A stretch of DNA of 64,000 nt from Polyangiaceae bacterium (lineage in GTDB: Bacteria; Myxococcota_A; Polyangia; Polyangiales; Polyangiaceae): the NCBI GenBank assembly GCA_020633235.1, contig JACKEA010000008.1, forward strand, positions 124,001-188,000. Reading direction: 5' to 3'. Below, piece by piece: positions 52,810 through 60,567 of this stretch; the stretch's first letter is position 1; the number at the start of each line of letters is the position of its first letter. The notes under the pieces were generated by a model, which was not told the DNA's origin, ran no database searches, and saw only the letters and a program-made list of their open reading frames with translations. Position numbers and translations under genes: made by a program.

Positions 52810-53967
52810 ATGTCATCGTCCAAAGCCATTTCCGTAGAACTGTCTGCCACCGAGCGCACTTCGCTTTCCGCACTTCAAGACCTCTCCAATCGCGACCTCT
52901 GGTCGAGCGCGGTCGTTGCCAACGCGGGTCGTCGCAAGGCGACCGCGCACTTGGTCGCGCATCTCGCTGAAATCGAGCGGCGCGAGCTCGTGTACGACGA
53001 GGGATACTCCTCCATGTACGACTTCTGCGTCCGCGGCCTCGGGATGAGTGAGGGCACGGCGTATCGGAGCATCGCCGGGGCGCGGGCAGCGCTCTCGTTT
53101 CCGGTGGTGCTCTCGCTGCTCGCGGACGGAAACTTGCACCTTTCTGGGCTTTCGCTCTTGGCTCCGCGGCTCACTCGGGAGAATCACGCTGCGCTCCTGG
53201 AAGAAGCCGCCGGCAAGACGAGCGCGGGGATTCGCGTGGTGCTCGCGCGCTGGTTCCCGAAGCCCGACGTCCCGGATCGGGTCAAACCCAGTGCCGGGAA
53301 AGGGTCGCGGGCCGGCGTCGAGCCGCTCTCGGAAGGGCGCTTCGAGGTGCATTTCAGCGCCAGCGAGAGCCTGAAAGCGAAGCTCGAGCACGCCCAGAAT
53401 CTGATGAGCCACGTGAGCCGGGAGCTGGAGGTCGTGGTCGAACGGGCGCTGGATGCGCTGATTCGCGAGCTAGAGAACAAGCGCTGGGGCAAGACGGACA
53501 AGCCGCGCCGCTCCCGCGGAACGAAGCCGGGCGAGCCCGGCCGTGCGGCCCGACGCGAGGTGTACGAGCGGGACGGCGCCCAGTGCTGCTTCGTGTCGGA
53601 GTCCGGCGTGCGCTGCACGGCAAGGGCGTTTCTCCAGTATGACCACATCGAAGCCACCGGCATCGGTGGTGGCGATGGCGCCTCCAATGGTCGGATCTTT
53701 TGTGCCAGCCACAATTTGAATGCGGCCAAGAAGACCTTCGGCCGCGAGTACGTCGAAGAGAAAATTCGCCTTCGTCAGCGAAGGCATTCAGACGCTGAGG
53801 ACACCGAGGCGCGGGAGAAGCAAGACAAGCTCCTCTTGGCGCTGACGACTCAAGGGTTCAAAAAGGCCGAAGCCAAGAAGGCGACGGAGAAGCTCGTTGG
53901 AGAAGCCCGCATCCTCTCGCTGGAAGAGCTACTTCGGCGTGCACTGGCGCTGCTCGTTCCGCGATAA
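52810..53967 (+). CDS. HNH endonuclease family protein (multicopy myxobacterial type)
   Basis: A 385-residue protein from ATG 52810 (MSSSKAIS). The N-terminal ~170 residues are helical with RRELVYDEGYSSMYDFCVRG, LADGNLHLSGLSLLAPRLT and ENHAALLEEAAGK, the pattern of a DUF222-like region common to this family. The HNH nuclease core follows at ~residues 270-330: ARREVYERDGAQCCF, the metal-binding YDHIEATGIGGG and GRIFCASHN. Such proteins are repeated many times in myxobacterial and actinobacterial genomes; a mobile or intron-like origin is often suspected but unproven. A C-terminal relic of a paralogue lies 0.9 kb upstream. Confidence 0.82.
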   Translation: MSSSKAISVELSATERTSLSALQDLSNRDLWSSAVVANAGRRKATAHLVAHLAEIERRELVYDEGYSSMYDFCVRGLGMSEGTAYRSIAGARAALSFPVVLSLLADGNLHLSGLSLLAPRLTRENHAALLEEAAGKTSAGIRVVLARWFPKPDVPDRVKPSAGKGSRAGVEPLSEGRFEVHFSASESLKAKLEHAQNLMSHVSRELEVVVERALDALIRELENKRWGKTDKPRRSRGTKPGEPGRAARREVYERDGAQCCFVSESGVRCTARAFLQYDHIEATGIGGGDGASNGRIFCASHNLNAAKKTFGREYVEEKIRLRQRRHSDAEDTEAREKQDKLLLALTTQGFKKAEAKKATEKLVGEARILSLEELLRRALALLVPR

Positions 53968-53987
53968 GCGGGATGCGCGCGCGGGCT

Positions 53988-54009
53988 GATTCCGCGCCGA
54001 ACCGACAAG
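53988..54009 (-). repeat. Dispersed intergenic repeat, copy 11 (degenerate)
   Basis: GATTCCGCGCCGAACCGACA followed by AG, three differences from the consensus. It lies 20 bp after the HNH stop, between convergent genes. Confidence 0.6.
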
Positions 54010-54062
54010 CTGCCCGGTGGGAAGAATCGTCATTGGGCTGCCGCTTGTGAGAGAGGACCGAC

Positions 54063-54479
54063 TCAGGTGAGCACTGGGGTTAGATTGCACGGTTCCTTCC
54101 CGGCGCGCTTGCCGGGAGGGGGCTTGCACGCGCGCGGCAGGGCCGGCCCGTTGAGACTGCACAGCGCGGTCGCATAGGCGGTCGCGCAGCCCTGGTACCA
54201 TTGCGCGGAAATGCCCGTGTCAGCGGCGGACAGCACCAGCTCACACTCGCGAGACTTCTGGAACACACAGCCAGGTTGGTCACCTCCGACCACGTCGTAC
54301 CCCGCGGGTGCACATTCTGGGATGCGCGAGCAGAACGCTTCGGCATACGCAACGCACGCCTGCTGCTCTGAGGTCGAAAGACCGCCGCTGTCATCGGGGG
54401 CCTTTTCGGCACCGCCACAACCCATGGCTGCGACGATCACGGCGAAGCCGAGCGCGGGCCAGCATTCTCTAGGTCTCAT
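54063..54479 (-). CDS. Small cysteine-containing lipoprotein, unknown function
   Basis: A 138-residue lipoprotein (ATG 54479; lipobox AMGC). The mature part has a CxxxxEAFC...C arrangement (ACVAYAEAFCSRIPEC) and several later cysteines, a layout seen in many short myxobacterial lipoproteins of unknown role. It lies 18 bp downstream of the propeller lipoprotein gene on the same strand and is probably in its operon. Confidence 0.7.
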   Translation of the reverse strand: MRPRECWPALGFAVIVAAMGCGGAEKAPDDSGGLSTSEQQACVAYAEAFCSRIPECAPAGYDVVGGDQPGCVFQKSRECELVLSAADTGISAQWYQGCATAYATALCSLNGPALPRACKPPPGKRAGKEPCNLTPVLT

Positions 54480-54497
54480 TGTTCGTCATCCTCGCGC

Positions 54498-55925
54498 TCA
54501 CGGGAGGCACGTGCAGCAGAGTGACGGATTGATGCTGCCGGGGTGTCCGCACCAGCCGCCGGCCTTGCCGATGGCCACGCACGCAGCCTGGCAGTCCGGC
54601 GCACTGCCCTTGCAGGCGTCGCAACCCTCGCTCGCGCAGGCGCAGCACGCGCCAGGGTTGGTGCTGCCGGGCGCGCCACAGCTGCCGCCGCTCACGTTCG
54701 CGCCTTGACAGGCTTCGGCGCAGGACGATCCGGCCGCCGTACACGCGGTGCAGCCGCCTCCTCCCGGAGGAGTGACGTCGCTTGGGAACGCGACGGCGAT
54801 GCGGTTCTTGTCCCAGGTGCCCACGGACGCACCGCCGAACCACACCGCTTTCAGGGCGCCGTTCTCCACGTCGAGGAACGGCGTCACCTGTCCGAACTGG
54901 TCGTAGCCGGCGCCGCTCAGGGAAAAGAGCTTGCCGCGGTCCATCCAACAGGTGCCGTCGGGGCTCGTGGCCCAGTAGGTGCCATCACCGGCTTCGCGCA
55001 GCATGACGTATACGCCGCCGACCTTCTTCACGTCGACCGCGCCGGCGTTCTTGAGCACGGGGTTGCCGGAGAAGCGCGTCCAGGTCACGCCATCCGTCGA
55101 CGTCGCGTAGCCCACGTGGCGGCTGCCGTTGGCGGCGCCGTCGTACCACATCTTGTAGGTGCCATTTTCGTACAGCACGCTGGGGCGACCGACCTTGTCC
55201 GCTTCCCAGCTGCCCGCGGGGCCGGGGCCCAGCACCTCCTTCACCTTGTTGAATCCGGTGAGCGTGCTGCTCTCCGCCAGCCAGATGCGGTCCTCGATGC
55301 CGACGGGCGCATCCGTGTAGTACATGCGCCAGGTCGAGCCCACGTGCACCACGCTGGGGTCGTTCACGTGGTTCGAGCTGCCCACGTCCAGAACCGCCGC
55401 GGGCGCCGAGTCCTTCGGCCACTTGCGCCACTCGGCGCGATCCATGGACCACGCCATGAAGATGCGGTCGTGACCGTCGCCGCCCTGGGCGCCGTACCAC
55501 ATGACGAACGCGCCGCCGTAGGCGTGGATGTCCGGCGCGTACACGTTGTCCGCGCCGTTGGCGCTCACCGACTTGGTGGGGACCAGCACCGGGTTGTGCG
55601 CCCAGGGTGCGATGGTGGCGGGCCAGCCGGCGGGCATCGCGGCGCAGGCGCCCGCGCCGGCCGCGCCGGAAGTGCCGGCCGTGCCGCCCGCGCCGGAAGT
55701 GCCGGCCGTGCCGCCCGCGCCGGCCGTGCCGCCCGCGCCGGCAGTGCCGCCGCTACCTGACGCCGCGTCGTTGCCGGCGTCGGGCCATGTTCCCGAGTCG
55801 AGCCCGGTGCTGCCACCGCCGCCTCCCGCCGCCGTGGTGCCGCCACTGCCGCTCACCGACGACGTGTCGTCACTCGCGCAGCCGACGAGGGCGATCACGA
55901 GCGGGAGCAGTGACGCGCAGCGCAT
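54498..55925 (-). CDS. Glycosidase-like beta-propeller lipoprotein with two defensin-like (CS-alpha-beta pattern) modules
   Basis: A 475-residue lipoprotein (MRCASLLPLVIALVGC). A repetitive Gly/Ala/Thr/Ser linker spans residues ~20-90. Residues ~100-385 look like a five-bladed propeller of the GH43/GH32/GH130 class, with repeated phrases NDPSVVHVGSTWRMYYT, GRPSVLYENGTYKMWYDG and HVGYATSTDGVTWTRF; the usual acidic catalytic triad cannot be assigned by eye. The C-terminus holds two modules with identical eight-Cys spacing, C-x2-C-x6-C-x3-C-x9-C-x10-C-C-x-C (Cys392-430 and Cys435-473). These contain the CxxxC ... GxC ... CxC signature of defensin folds. The divergent neighbour carries three such modules. 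Disulphide-rich folds binding glycans or membranes are possible functions; none is shown. Confidence 0.75.
   Translation of the reverse strand: MRCASLLPLVIALVGCASDDTSSVSGSGGTTAAGGGGGSTGLDSGTWPDAGNDAASGSGGTAGAGGTAGAGGTAGTSGAGGTAGTSGAAGAGACAAMPAGWPATIAPWAHNPVLVPTKSVSANGADNVYAPDIHAYGGAFVMWYGAQGGDGHDRIFMAWSMDRAEWRKWPKDSAPAAVLDVGSSNHVNDPSVVHVGSTWRMYYTDAPVGIEDRIWLAESSTLTGFNKVKEVLGPGPAGSWEADKVGRPSVLYENGTYKMWYDGAANGSRHVGYATSTDGVTWTRFSGNPVLKNAGAVDVKKVGGVYVMLREAGDGTYWATSPDGTCWMDRGKLFSLSGAGYDQFGQVTPFLDVENGALKAVWFGGASVGTWDKNRIAVAFPSDVTPPGGGGCTACTAAGSSCAEACQGANVSGGSCGAPGSTNPGACCACASEGCDACKGSAPDCQAACVAIGKAGGWCGHPGSINPSLCCTCLP
55662..55749 (-). repeat. GC-rich tandem repeat encoding the lipoprotein linker
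   Basis: Related units of 9-27 bases built on GCCGTGCCGCCCGCGCCG encode the GGTAGAGGTAGTSGAGG-type linker of the propeller lipoprotein. Unit lengths are multiples of three. Confidence 0.65.
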
Positions 55926-55966
55926 GAGGGGCGTGGCCAGAGTAGCAGATGGAGGTCGGGTCGCGA

Positions 55967-55988
55967 GGTTCCGCGGCGGACCGACAAG
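55967..55988 (-). repeat. Dispersed intergenic repeat, copy 12
   Basis: GGTTCCGCGGCGGACCGACA followed by AG, with the exact core. Unlike most copies it lies between divergent genes, 41 bp before the propeller lipoprotein start and 8 bp before the paired dyad boxes. Confidence 0.75.
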
Positions 55989-55996
55989 CCAACGAA

Positions 55997-56018
55997 GAAC
56001 GGTTCAATGAACCGTTCA
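55997..56018. promoter_or_regulatory. Paired GAAC[C/G]GTTC boxes upstream of the defensin-like lipoprotein
   Basis: GAACGGTTCA (55997-56006) and TGAACCGTTCA (56008-56018) are centred 12 bp apart. Relative to the sigma54-type start predicted at 56093 they sit at -92 and -80. The only other occurrence of these boxes seen in the window is before the porin-like gene beside the sigma54 activator. Confidence 0.55.
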
Positions 56019-56066
56019 ACTGCACGAGGGTCGAGGAGAAATACGCGAAATCGACCTCGTTTTGCA

Positions 56067-56082
56067 CGGCACGCGGCTTGCG
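56067..56082 (+). promoter_or_regulatory. Candidate sigma54 promoter of the defensin-like lipoprotein gene
   Basis: CGGCACGCGGCTTGCG matches the sigma54 consensus at GGCACG and TTGC with correct spacing. The predicted start (56093) is only 2 bases before the ATG at 56095, while an AAGGAGAG ribosome site lies just after the -12 element. Transcription from here would therefore give a leaderless message unless another promoter is used. Confidence 0.45.
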
Positions 56083-56094
56083 AAGGAGAGCGGC

Positions 56095-56889
56095 ATGACC
56101 AAGACGATTCAGCTGACGCACCTGCTCTCAGTGATGCTCGTCGCCGTGGGGTGCAGCGGCGGCAGTGGCGGCAACGGGTTTCCCGGCAGTGGCGGCTCGA
56201 GTGGCGGGAGCTCGAGCGGCGGCTATGGATCCGGCTCCAGCGGCTCCGGCGGCTACAACAGCGGATCCGGAGGCAGCTCGAGCAGCGGTTCGGGTGGCAC
56301 GAGCGGCGCCAAGAAAGTCTGCGTCTACTATCACAGCTCCTACACCAGCGGCTGCGTGAGCGATCACAGCGAGAGCTGGCAGTGCGACTCCAGCGCGACG
56401 GATCTCGCCACCTGCAAGCAGTGGCACAAGTCGGACTCGGACTACGTGTCCGGTTGCAAGTTCTCCGACTACTACAGCAACTTCCAGATGCTCGATGGAC
56501 CTTGCAGCTCCGCCCTGGCCACCGCCAAGGGGGGCGGGTCGGGCGGCAGCTCCGGGGGCGGGTCGGGCGGCAGCTCGGGCGGGTCTTCCACCGGAGGCGC
56601 TGGCGGCGGGACCAGCACCAACTGCCCCAGCGACTGCTCCGACATCTGCATTCAGGCGGGGTACACGGGCTTCTCGGGGGAGTGCAGCGGGACGACCTGC
56701 TACTGCAGCAACGACTGCGGATCCTGCGGCGACGCCTGCATGAACGCCGGCTACACGGGATTTTCCGGTCAATGCAGCGACTCCCAGTGCACCTGCAGCG
56801 ACAAGTGCGGACAGTGCCCGTCCATTTGCGCCCAATCCGGAAAGTCGTTCTCGGGTTGGTGCACGGACACGAGCTGCTACTGCAATTGA
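56095..56889 (+). CDS. Lipoprotein with three tandem defensin-like (CS-alpha-beta pattern) modules
   Basis: A 264-residue lipoprotein (ATG 56095, AAGGAGAG upstream; lipobox AVGC). Two Gly/Ser-rich linkers flank a Cys-containing segment (VCVYYHSSYTSGCVSDHSES, to about residue 145). The last 88 residues are three repeats, each fitting the defensin pattern C-x(2-18)-C-x3-C-x(2-10)-G-x-C-x(4-17)-C-x-C: Cys177/181/185/197/202/204, Cys208/211/215/227/232/234 and Cys238/241/245/256/261/263. Typical text is CIQAGYTGFSGECSG. A myxobacterial defensin-like peptide (AdDLP of Anaeromyxobacter) is known, so the fold is credible in this phylum. A lipid-anchored tandem array would be a different architecture. 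Killing of prey or rivals, glycan binding or a purely structural role are all open. Confidence 0.75.
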   Translation: MTKTIQLTHLLSVMLVAVGCSGGSGGNGFPGSGGSSGGSSSGGYGSGSSGSGGYNSGSGGSSSSGSGGTSGAKKVCVYYHSSYTSGCVSDHSESWQCDSSATDLATCKQWHKSDSDYVSGCKFSDYYSNFQMLDGPCSSALATAKGGGSGGSSGGGSGGSSGGSSTGGAGGGTSTNCPSDCSDICIQAGYTGFSGECSGTTCYCSNDCGSCGDACMNAGYTGFSGQCSDSQCTCSDKCGQCPSICAQSGKSFSGWCTDTSCYCN

Positions 56890-56954
56890 GCGGGATCGCG
56901 CCGAGCCAAAGAAGAGGAAGTCAGATTTCTCGGGGCCGGCGCGAATACCCCGCC

Positions 56955-59900
56955 ATGAAGAGTAGTTTCCTGGGGGTAGCGGGGTTGATGCTCTGTCTCG
57001 GCGGCGTGGCCAGCTGTAGAGACGTCGTTTTCGAGGACGGGCACCGGGTGAAGGACGACCATGTCCTCGCCGGGCGAACGCCGGCGCTGGGCGGACCGAC
57101 GCTCACGACGGCGGAACGCTCGGCCGGCTTCTTCGTGTCGTCGAATGCGGCGCTCGCCAACCTGCAGACGGATCTGCGGACGCGCATGGATCTGCGGCTG
57201 TCCCTGAAGCACACCGTGGAGGCCATGCTGAACGGTCGCGTCACGACGCGCGACCCCCGGGCAGCGGTGCCCGCGCGATCCACGAGTGACATGACGCTGG
57301 CGACGCCGGTGTCACCCGGCATCGACATTCCGTCCATCTTGCGAAACGACGCGACCAGCCCGGGGGAGCTCCAGGCGCTGTGTGCGCATCCGCTGATCGG
57401 TCCGCGCTTGGGTGGAAGCTGCGGCACGAATCCGTTCAAAGGTCTGGACGACGTGCCCTACGACGACCTGCACGTGGATCTGGAGGCCGAGAACATCACC
57501 GTGATGTGGGACGCGCCCTCCCAGGTGTCGCGTCTGGTCACCGACCCGGGGAGCTGCACCGCCAACCCCTCGGGCGGCGTGGCGTCTGCCTGCAAGGCGG
57601 GGTTCTCGTGTCCCACGGACGGCACTGGAACCGCCGTCGCCGGGGCCTGCGTGGGCGCGACCTGCACCACCAACGCCAACTGCGTGGATCCGGCGTGTGC
57701 GCCCTTCGGCGGCTGCAACGATGGCGGCATCACCACCGGAACGTGCGACACCACGGCGGGCCGCTGCACCAGCTTCCTCGATCACGTGGAGAGCGAGAGT
57801 GACGGCTCGGCAACGGCGCCCACGCTGGTGGTGCGAGTGCCGTTCCATCTGGATCTGGATCCGGAAGACACCGTCGGTTCTCTCATCGACATCAACCTGC
57901 AGCGGCTGACCGTCGACTTTCGCATTCAGCCGACGGCGTGCACCGGGAGCTCCTGCCGGCAGTTCGATCGCAAGGTGTTCGACGGCTACGCGGGCTTGTT
58001 CAGCGACGTGGACTTCAGCTCCGCGGGGGCCGACGTTCGCGTGATCTCCCGCCTGGCGTCCCGCGAGTTCTCGGTGAACCCGACGCCGCTGTGCTTCTTG
58101 CCCTTCGCGGAGACGGCACTGGCGCCGTTCTTCCCCGCGCCTCCGGGGACCACGGGCTTCGCCTGCACGTACATCGCCTGGGAGGTGATCCCGCCGCTGC
58201 TGGACAAGGCCTTGACCAGCGCTGCGAAGGGCATGGGCAAGCTGCTCGATCCGCTGCTCAGCCCGCCGTCCTTGAGCCTGAACATTGCGGGCGCGCCTTC
58301 GTGGTTGTCCGTGGATCCCGCTCACGTGTTCTACGACACGCTGCCGACGGCGACCTCCGGCTCGGTGCTGCGGGCCCTCGGTGCGGCGGACGGTTCCTGG
58401 ACGGACGGCACCGTGGACATCTTGGCGCGCGGCGCGACGTTCAACTCCATGCGCGTGGATCTTTCGGGCTCGCCGATCCCGGCGGCCTGTGCGGCTGGGA
58501 CGCCCGGGACGTCGGGGTTCTGCACGGCGCTGTGCGGCGGCACGGCGACCAGCTGCGCGATGACCAACGCCAAGATCTGCTTCCGGCTCAACGGCGAGAC
58601 CGCGCCCTGCACCGGAGGGCTGAGTCTGACCGCTCCGACCCTCACGCTGGTGCTCGGCATCGCGGGGGATCCATCGCCTGCCACCACCGTGGCTTCGATC
58701 ACCAGCGCTACGGCCCCGCTGCCGCCGGCGCCCAACCTGGCGGTGCTGTTCGACACGGCGCCCGCCATCGCCCAGACGGTGCAGAGCATCTTCACCAAGC
58801 CATTGGAAGACGCCTTCGGTGACGGCGCCTTCTACTCGGCGATCGTGAATTGTCCCGCCACGGGAACGCGGCCGGCGGCGTGTCCGGTGGGTGCGGTGGG
58901 GCCGACCTTCGTGTTCACGGTGGACACGGATCGTGACGGTATCGCGGACTCGGAGGATGCCTGCCCCACGGATCCGGACACCGGCAACGTGAACAGCGAC
59001 GGTGACGCCTTCTGCGACGGCAGCGATCTGTGTCCGTGGACGCCGAGCGAGTACAACCAGGCGCGCTACTGCAGCTGCGACTACGACGGCGATGGCTGCA
59101 ACAACGAGCTGCTCGCCACTCCGGTGTCCGGCGCTCCGGCTTCGGTGCCCACTTCGTGCTCTCCCGGGCCGGGAGGGATCTTCGACGAGCGTCCGTCTCG
59201 TAGCGATCACGGTTCGGACGAGGACCACGACGGCATCACCGCGGACTGCGATCCGGATGACGACGGCGATGGCGTGCCGGACACGACGGACAACTGCCCC
59301 GACGTCGCGAACCCGACCCAGGCCGACTACGACTCGAACGGCGTCGGCGATGCGTGCGACCCGCTGTGCTGGGGGGCCGGAGCGCCGTGTCCTTCGCCGG
59401 AAGATCCGGGAGCGTTCGGCCACATCGACACCATCGACTTCGGTCGCGGGATTGGCTTGATTCCGGGTTGCCTCGCGGACGGCCCGGGGTGCTGGGGCTT
59501 CTTCCGCTTCGACTGCTTGAACATCGGTGGGTCCTGCTTCGACGACGTGGCCATCGACCGCTTCCAGGACGGGTTGATGTCCAGCTTGGTGTCGATGCCC
59601 GAGCTTCGCAGCGCGATTCCAATCGGGGACTTGGACGGTGACGGCTTCGCAGATCTGATCGCGGCGTCGCCCAAGCTCGGGCTCACCGCCCTCAGCGGAC
59701 AGTCGGGCAAGCCGATCTGGACCACTCAGGTCGGGGCTCCCGGCTTCGGTGCCAGCATGATCTTGGCGGGCAACCTGATCGCCGTGGGCGCACCGGACGA
59801 GAGCATCAAGGGCCAGGAGGGCGCGGTGTACTGGTTCGACACGGCCGGCAAGGCCCTGGGCAAGCCGGTGATTGGCAAGGAGCCGGGAGAGCGCCTGGGA

Positions 59901-60506
59901 GCGAGCCTCGGTTACGTGAACGGCGTGGTGTTCGCAGGCGCTCCCGGCAAGCCGGGGGAGAGCTACGGACGGCTGTACTCGCTGGCGGGCCCCGGGAAGG
60001 GACTGCAGCTCGCGCTCGACGGCAAGAGCCTTCAGGTGCCGATCGGTGGAACTGCGCCCGTGGGGCTGAAGATGCAGGGCAAGAAGGCGCTCGTGTTCGG
60101 TGCGCCGAGCTACGGCTCGAGTGGTGCGGTGCTGGCCTTCGAGCAAACCGGCGCCGGCGTCGGCAAGCTGCTCATCGCCTACGCGGGCGAGAAGAAGTCG
60201 GAGCTCGGCAGCTCGGTGAGTGCCGCCGCGGACTTCGATGGCGATGGTGCTCTGGAGGTTGCCATCGGTGCACCGGGCTACGCCGCCGAGATGGGCGGCG
60301 TGTACTTCCTCAATGGCGACGGCAAGCTGCTGCCCTCCGGCTTGTGGGGCCCGAAGGGGTCGCGCTTCGGCCAGAGCGTCACGAGCATGGGTGATCTGAA
60401 CGGGGACAAGCGGGCGGAGCTGGGCGTGACGCTACCCGGCTACCAGATGGCGAACGCCCAGACCCCGGGTGCCGAGCTGGTGCTCGGCTTCGACGGCAAG
60501 AAGTGA
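56955..60506 (+). CDS. Large lipoprotein with thrombospondin type 3-like and FG-GAP repeats
   Basis: An 1183-residue lipoprotein (MKSSFLGVAGLMLCLGGVASC). After a region without recognised domains (~residues 25-640, with a Cys-rich insert CTTNANCVDPAC) come calcium-binding type-3 repeats: DTDRDGIADSEDACPTD, SDGDAFCDGSDLC, then DDDGDGVPDTTDNCPD and SNGVGDACD (~residues 655-805). The C-terminal ~330 residues contain FG-GAP/integrin-alpha-like blades (GDLDGDGFADLIAASP, ADFDGDGALEVAIGAPGY, GDLNGDKRAELGVTLPGY) that should form a propeller. The protein is probably a large calcium-stabilised surface adhesin or binding protein. It lies 65 bp downstream of the defensin-like lipoprotein gene on the same strand and may share its transcript. 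Confidence 0.8.
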   Translation: MKSSFLGVAGLMLCLGGVASCRDVVFEDGHRVKDDHVLAGRTPALGGPTLTTAERSAGFFVSSNAALANLQTDLRTRMDLRLSLKHTVEAMLNGRVTTRDPRAAVPARSTSDMTLATPVSPGIDIPSILRNDATSPGELQALCAHPLIGPRLGGSCGTNPFKGLDDVPYDDLHVDLEAENITVMWDAPSQVSRLVTDPGSCTANPSGGVASACKAGFSCPTDGTGTAVAGACVGATCTTNANCVDPACAPFGGCNDGGITTGTCDTTAGRCTSFLDHVESESDGSATAPTLVVRVPFHLDLDPEDTVGSLIDINLQRLTVDFRIQPTACTGSSCRQFDRKVFDGYAGLFSDVDFSSAGADVRVISRLASREFSVNPTPLCFLPFAETALAPFFPAPPGTTGFACTYIAWEVIPPLLDKALTSAAKGMGKLLDPLLSPPSLSLNIAGAPSWLSVDPAHVFYDTLPTATSGSVLRALGAADGSWTDGTVDILARGATFNSMRVDLSGSPIPAACAAGTPGTSGFCTALCGGTATSCAMTNAKICFRLNGETAPCTGGLSLTAPTLTLVLGIAGDPSPATTVASITSATAPLPPAPNLAVLFDTAPAIAQTVQSIFTKPLEDAFGDGAFYSAIVNCPATGTRPAACPVGAVGPTFVFTVDTDRDGIADSEDACPTDPDTGNVNSDGDAFCDGSDLCPWTPSEYNQARYCSCDYDGDGCNNELLATPVSGAPASVPTSCSPGPGGIFDERPSRSDHGSDEDHDGITADCDPDDDGDGVPDTTDNCPDVANPTQADYDSNGVGDACDPLCWGAGAPCPSPEDPGAFGHIDTIDFGRGIGLIPGCLADGPGCWGFFRFDCLNIGGSCFDDVAIDRFQDGLMSSLVSMPELRSAIPIGDLDGDGFADLIAASPKLGLTALSGQSGKPIWTTQVGAPGFGASMILAGNLIAVGAPDESIKGQEGAVYWFDTAGKALGKPVIGKEPGERLGASLGYVNGVVFAGAPGKPGESYGRLYSLAGPGKGLQLALDGKSLQVPIGGTAPVGLKMQGKKALVFGAPSYGSSGAVLAFEQTGAGVGKLLIAYAGEKKSELGSSVSAAADFDGDGALEVAIGAPGYAAEMGGVYFLNGDGKLLPSGLWGPKGSRFGQSVTSMGDLNGDKRAELGVTLPGYQMANAQTPGAELVLGFDGKK

Positions 60507-60567
60507 CGAGCACGGCGCGCGCTCGAGGTGCCTGGAGCCCCGGGCGCGCGCTTGCTACCTTGGACGG

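Noticed and set aside
56007..56954. Upstream extension of the 1183-residue lipoprotein frame
   Set aside because: It overlaps the defensin-like gene in another frame with Arg/Gln-rich shadow text; the lipoprotein signal at 56955 is convincing.
57085..57100. GGGCGGACCGACGCT in the large lipoprotein gene as a repeat copy
   Set aside because: Only 11 bases match, and they lie in coding sequence without the flanking halves.
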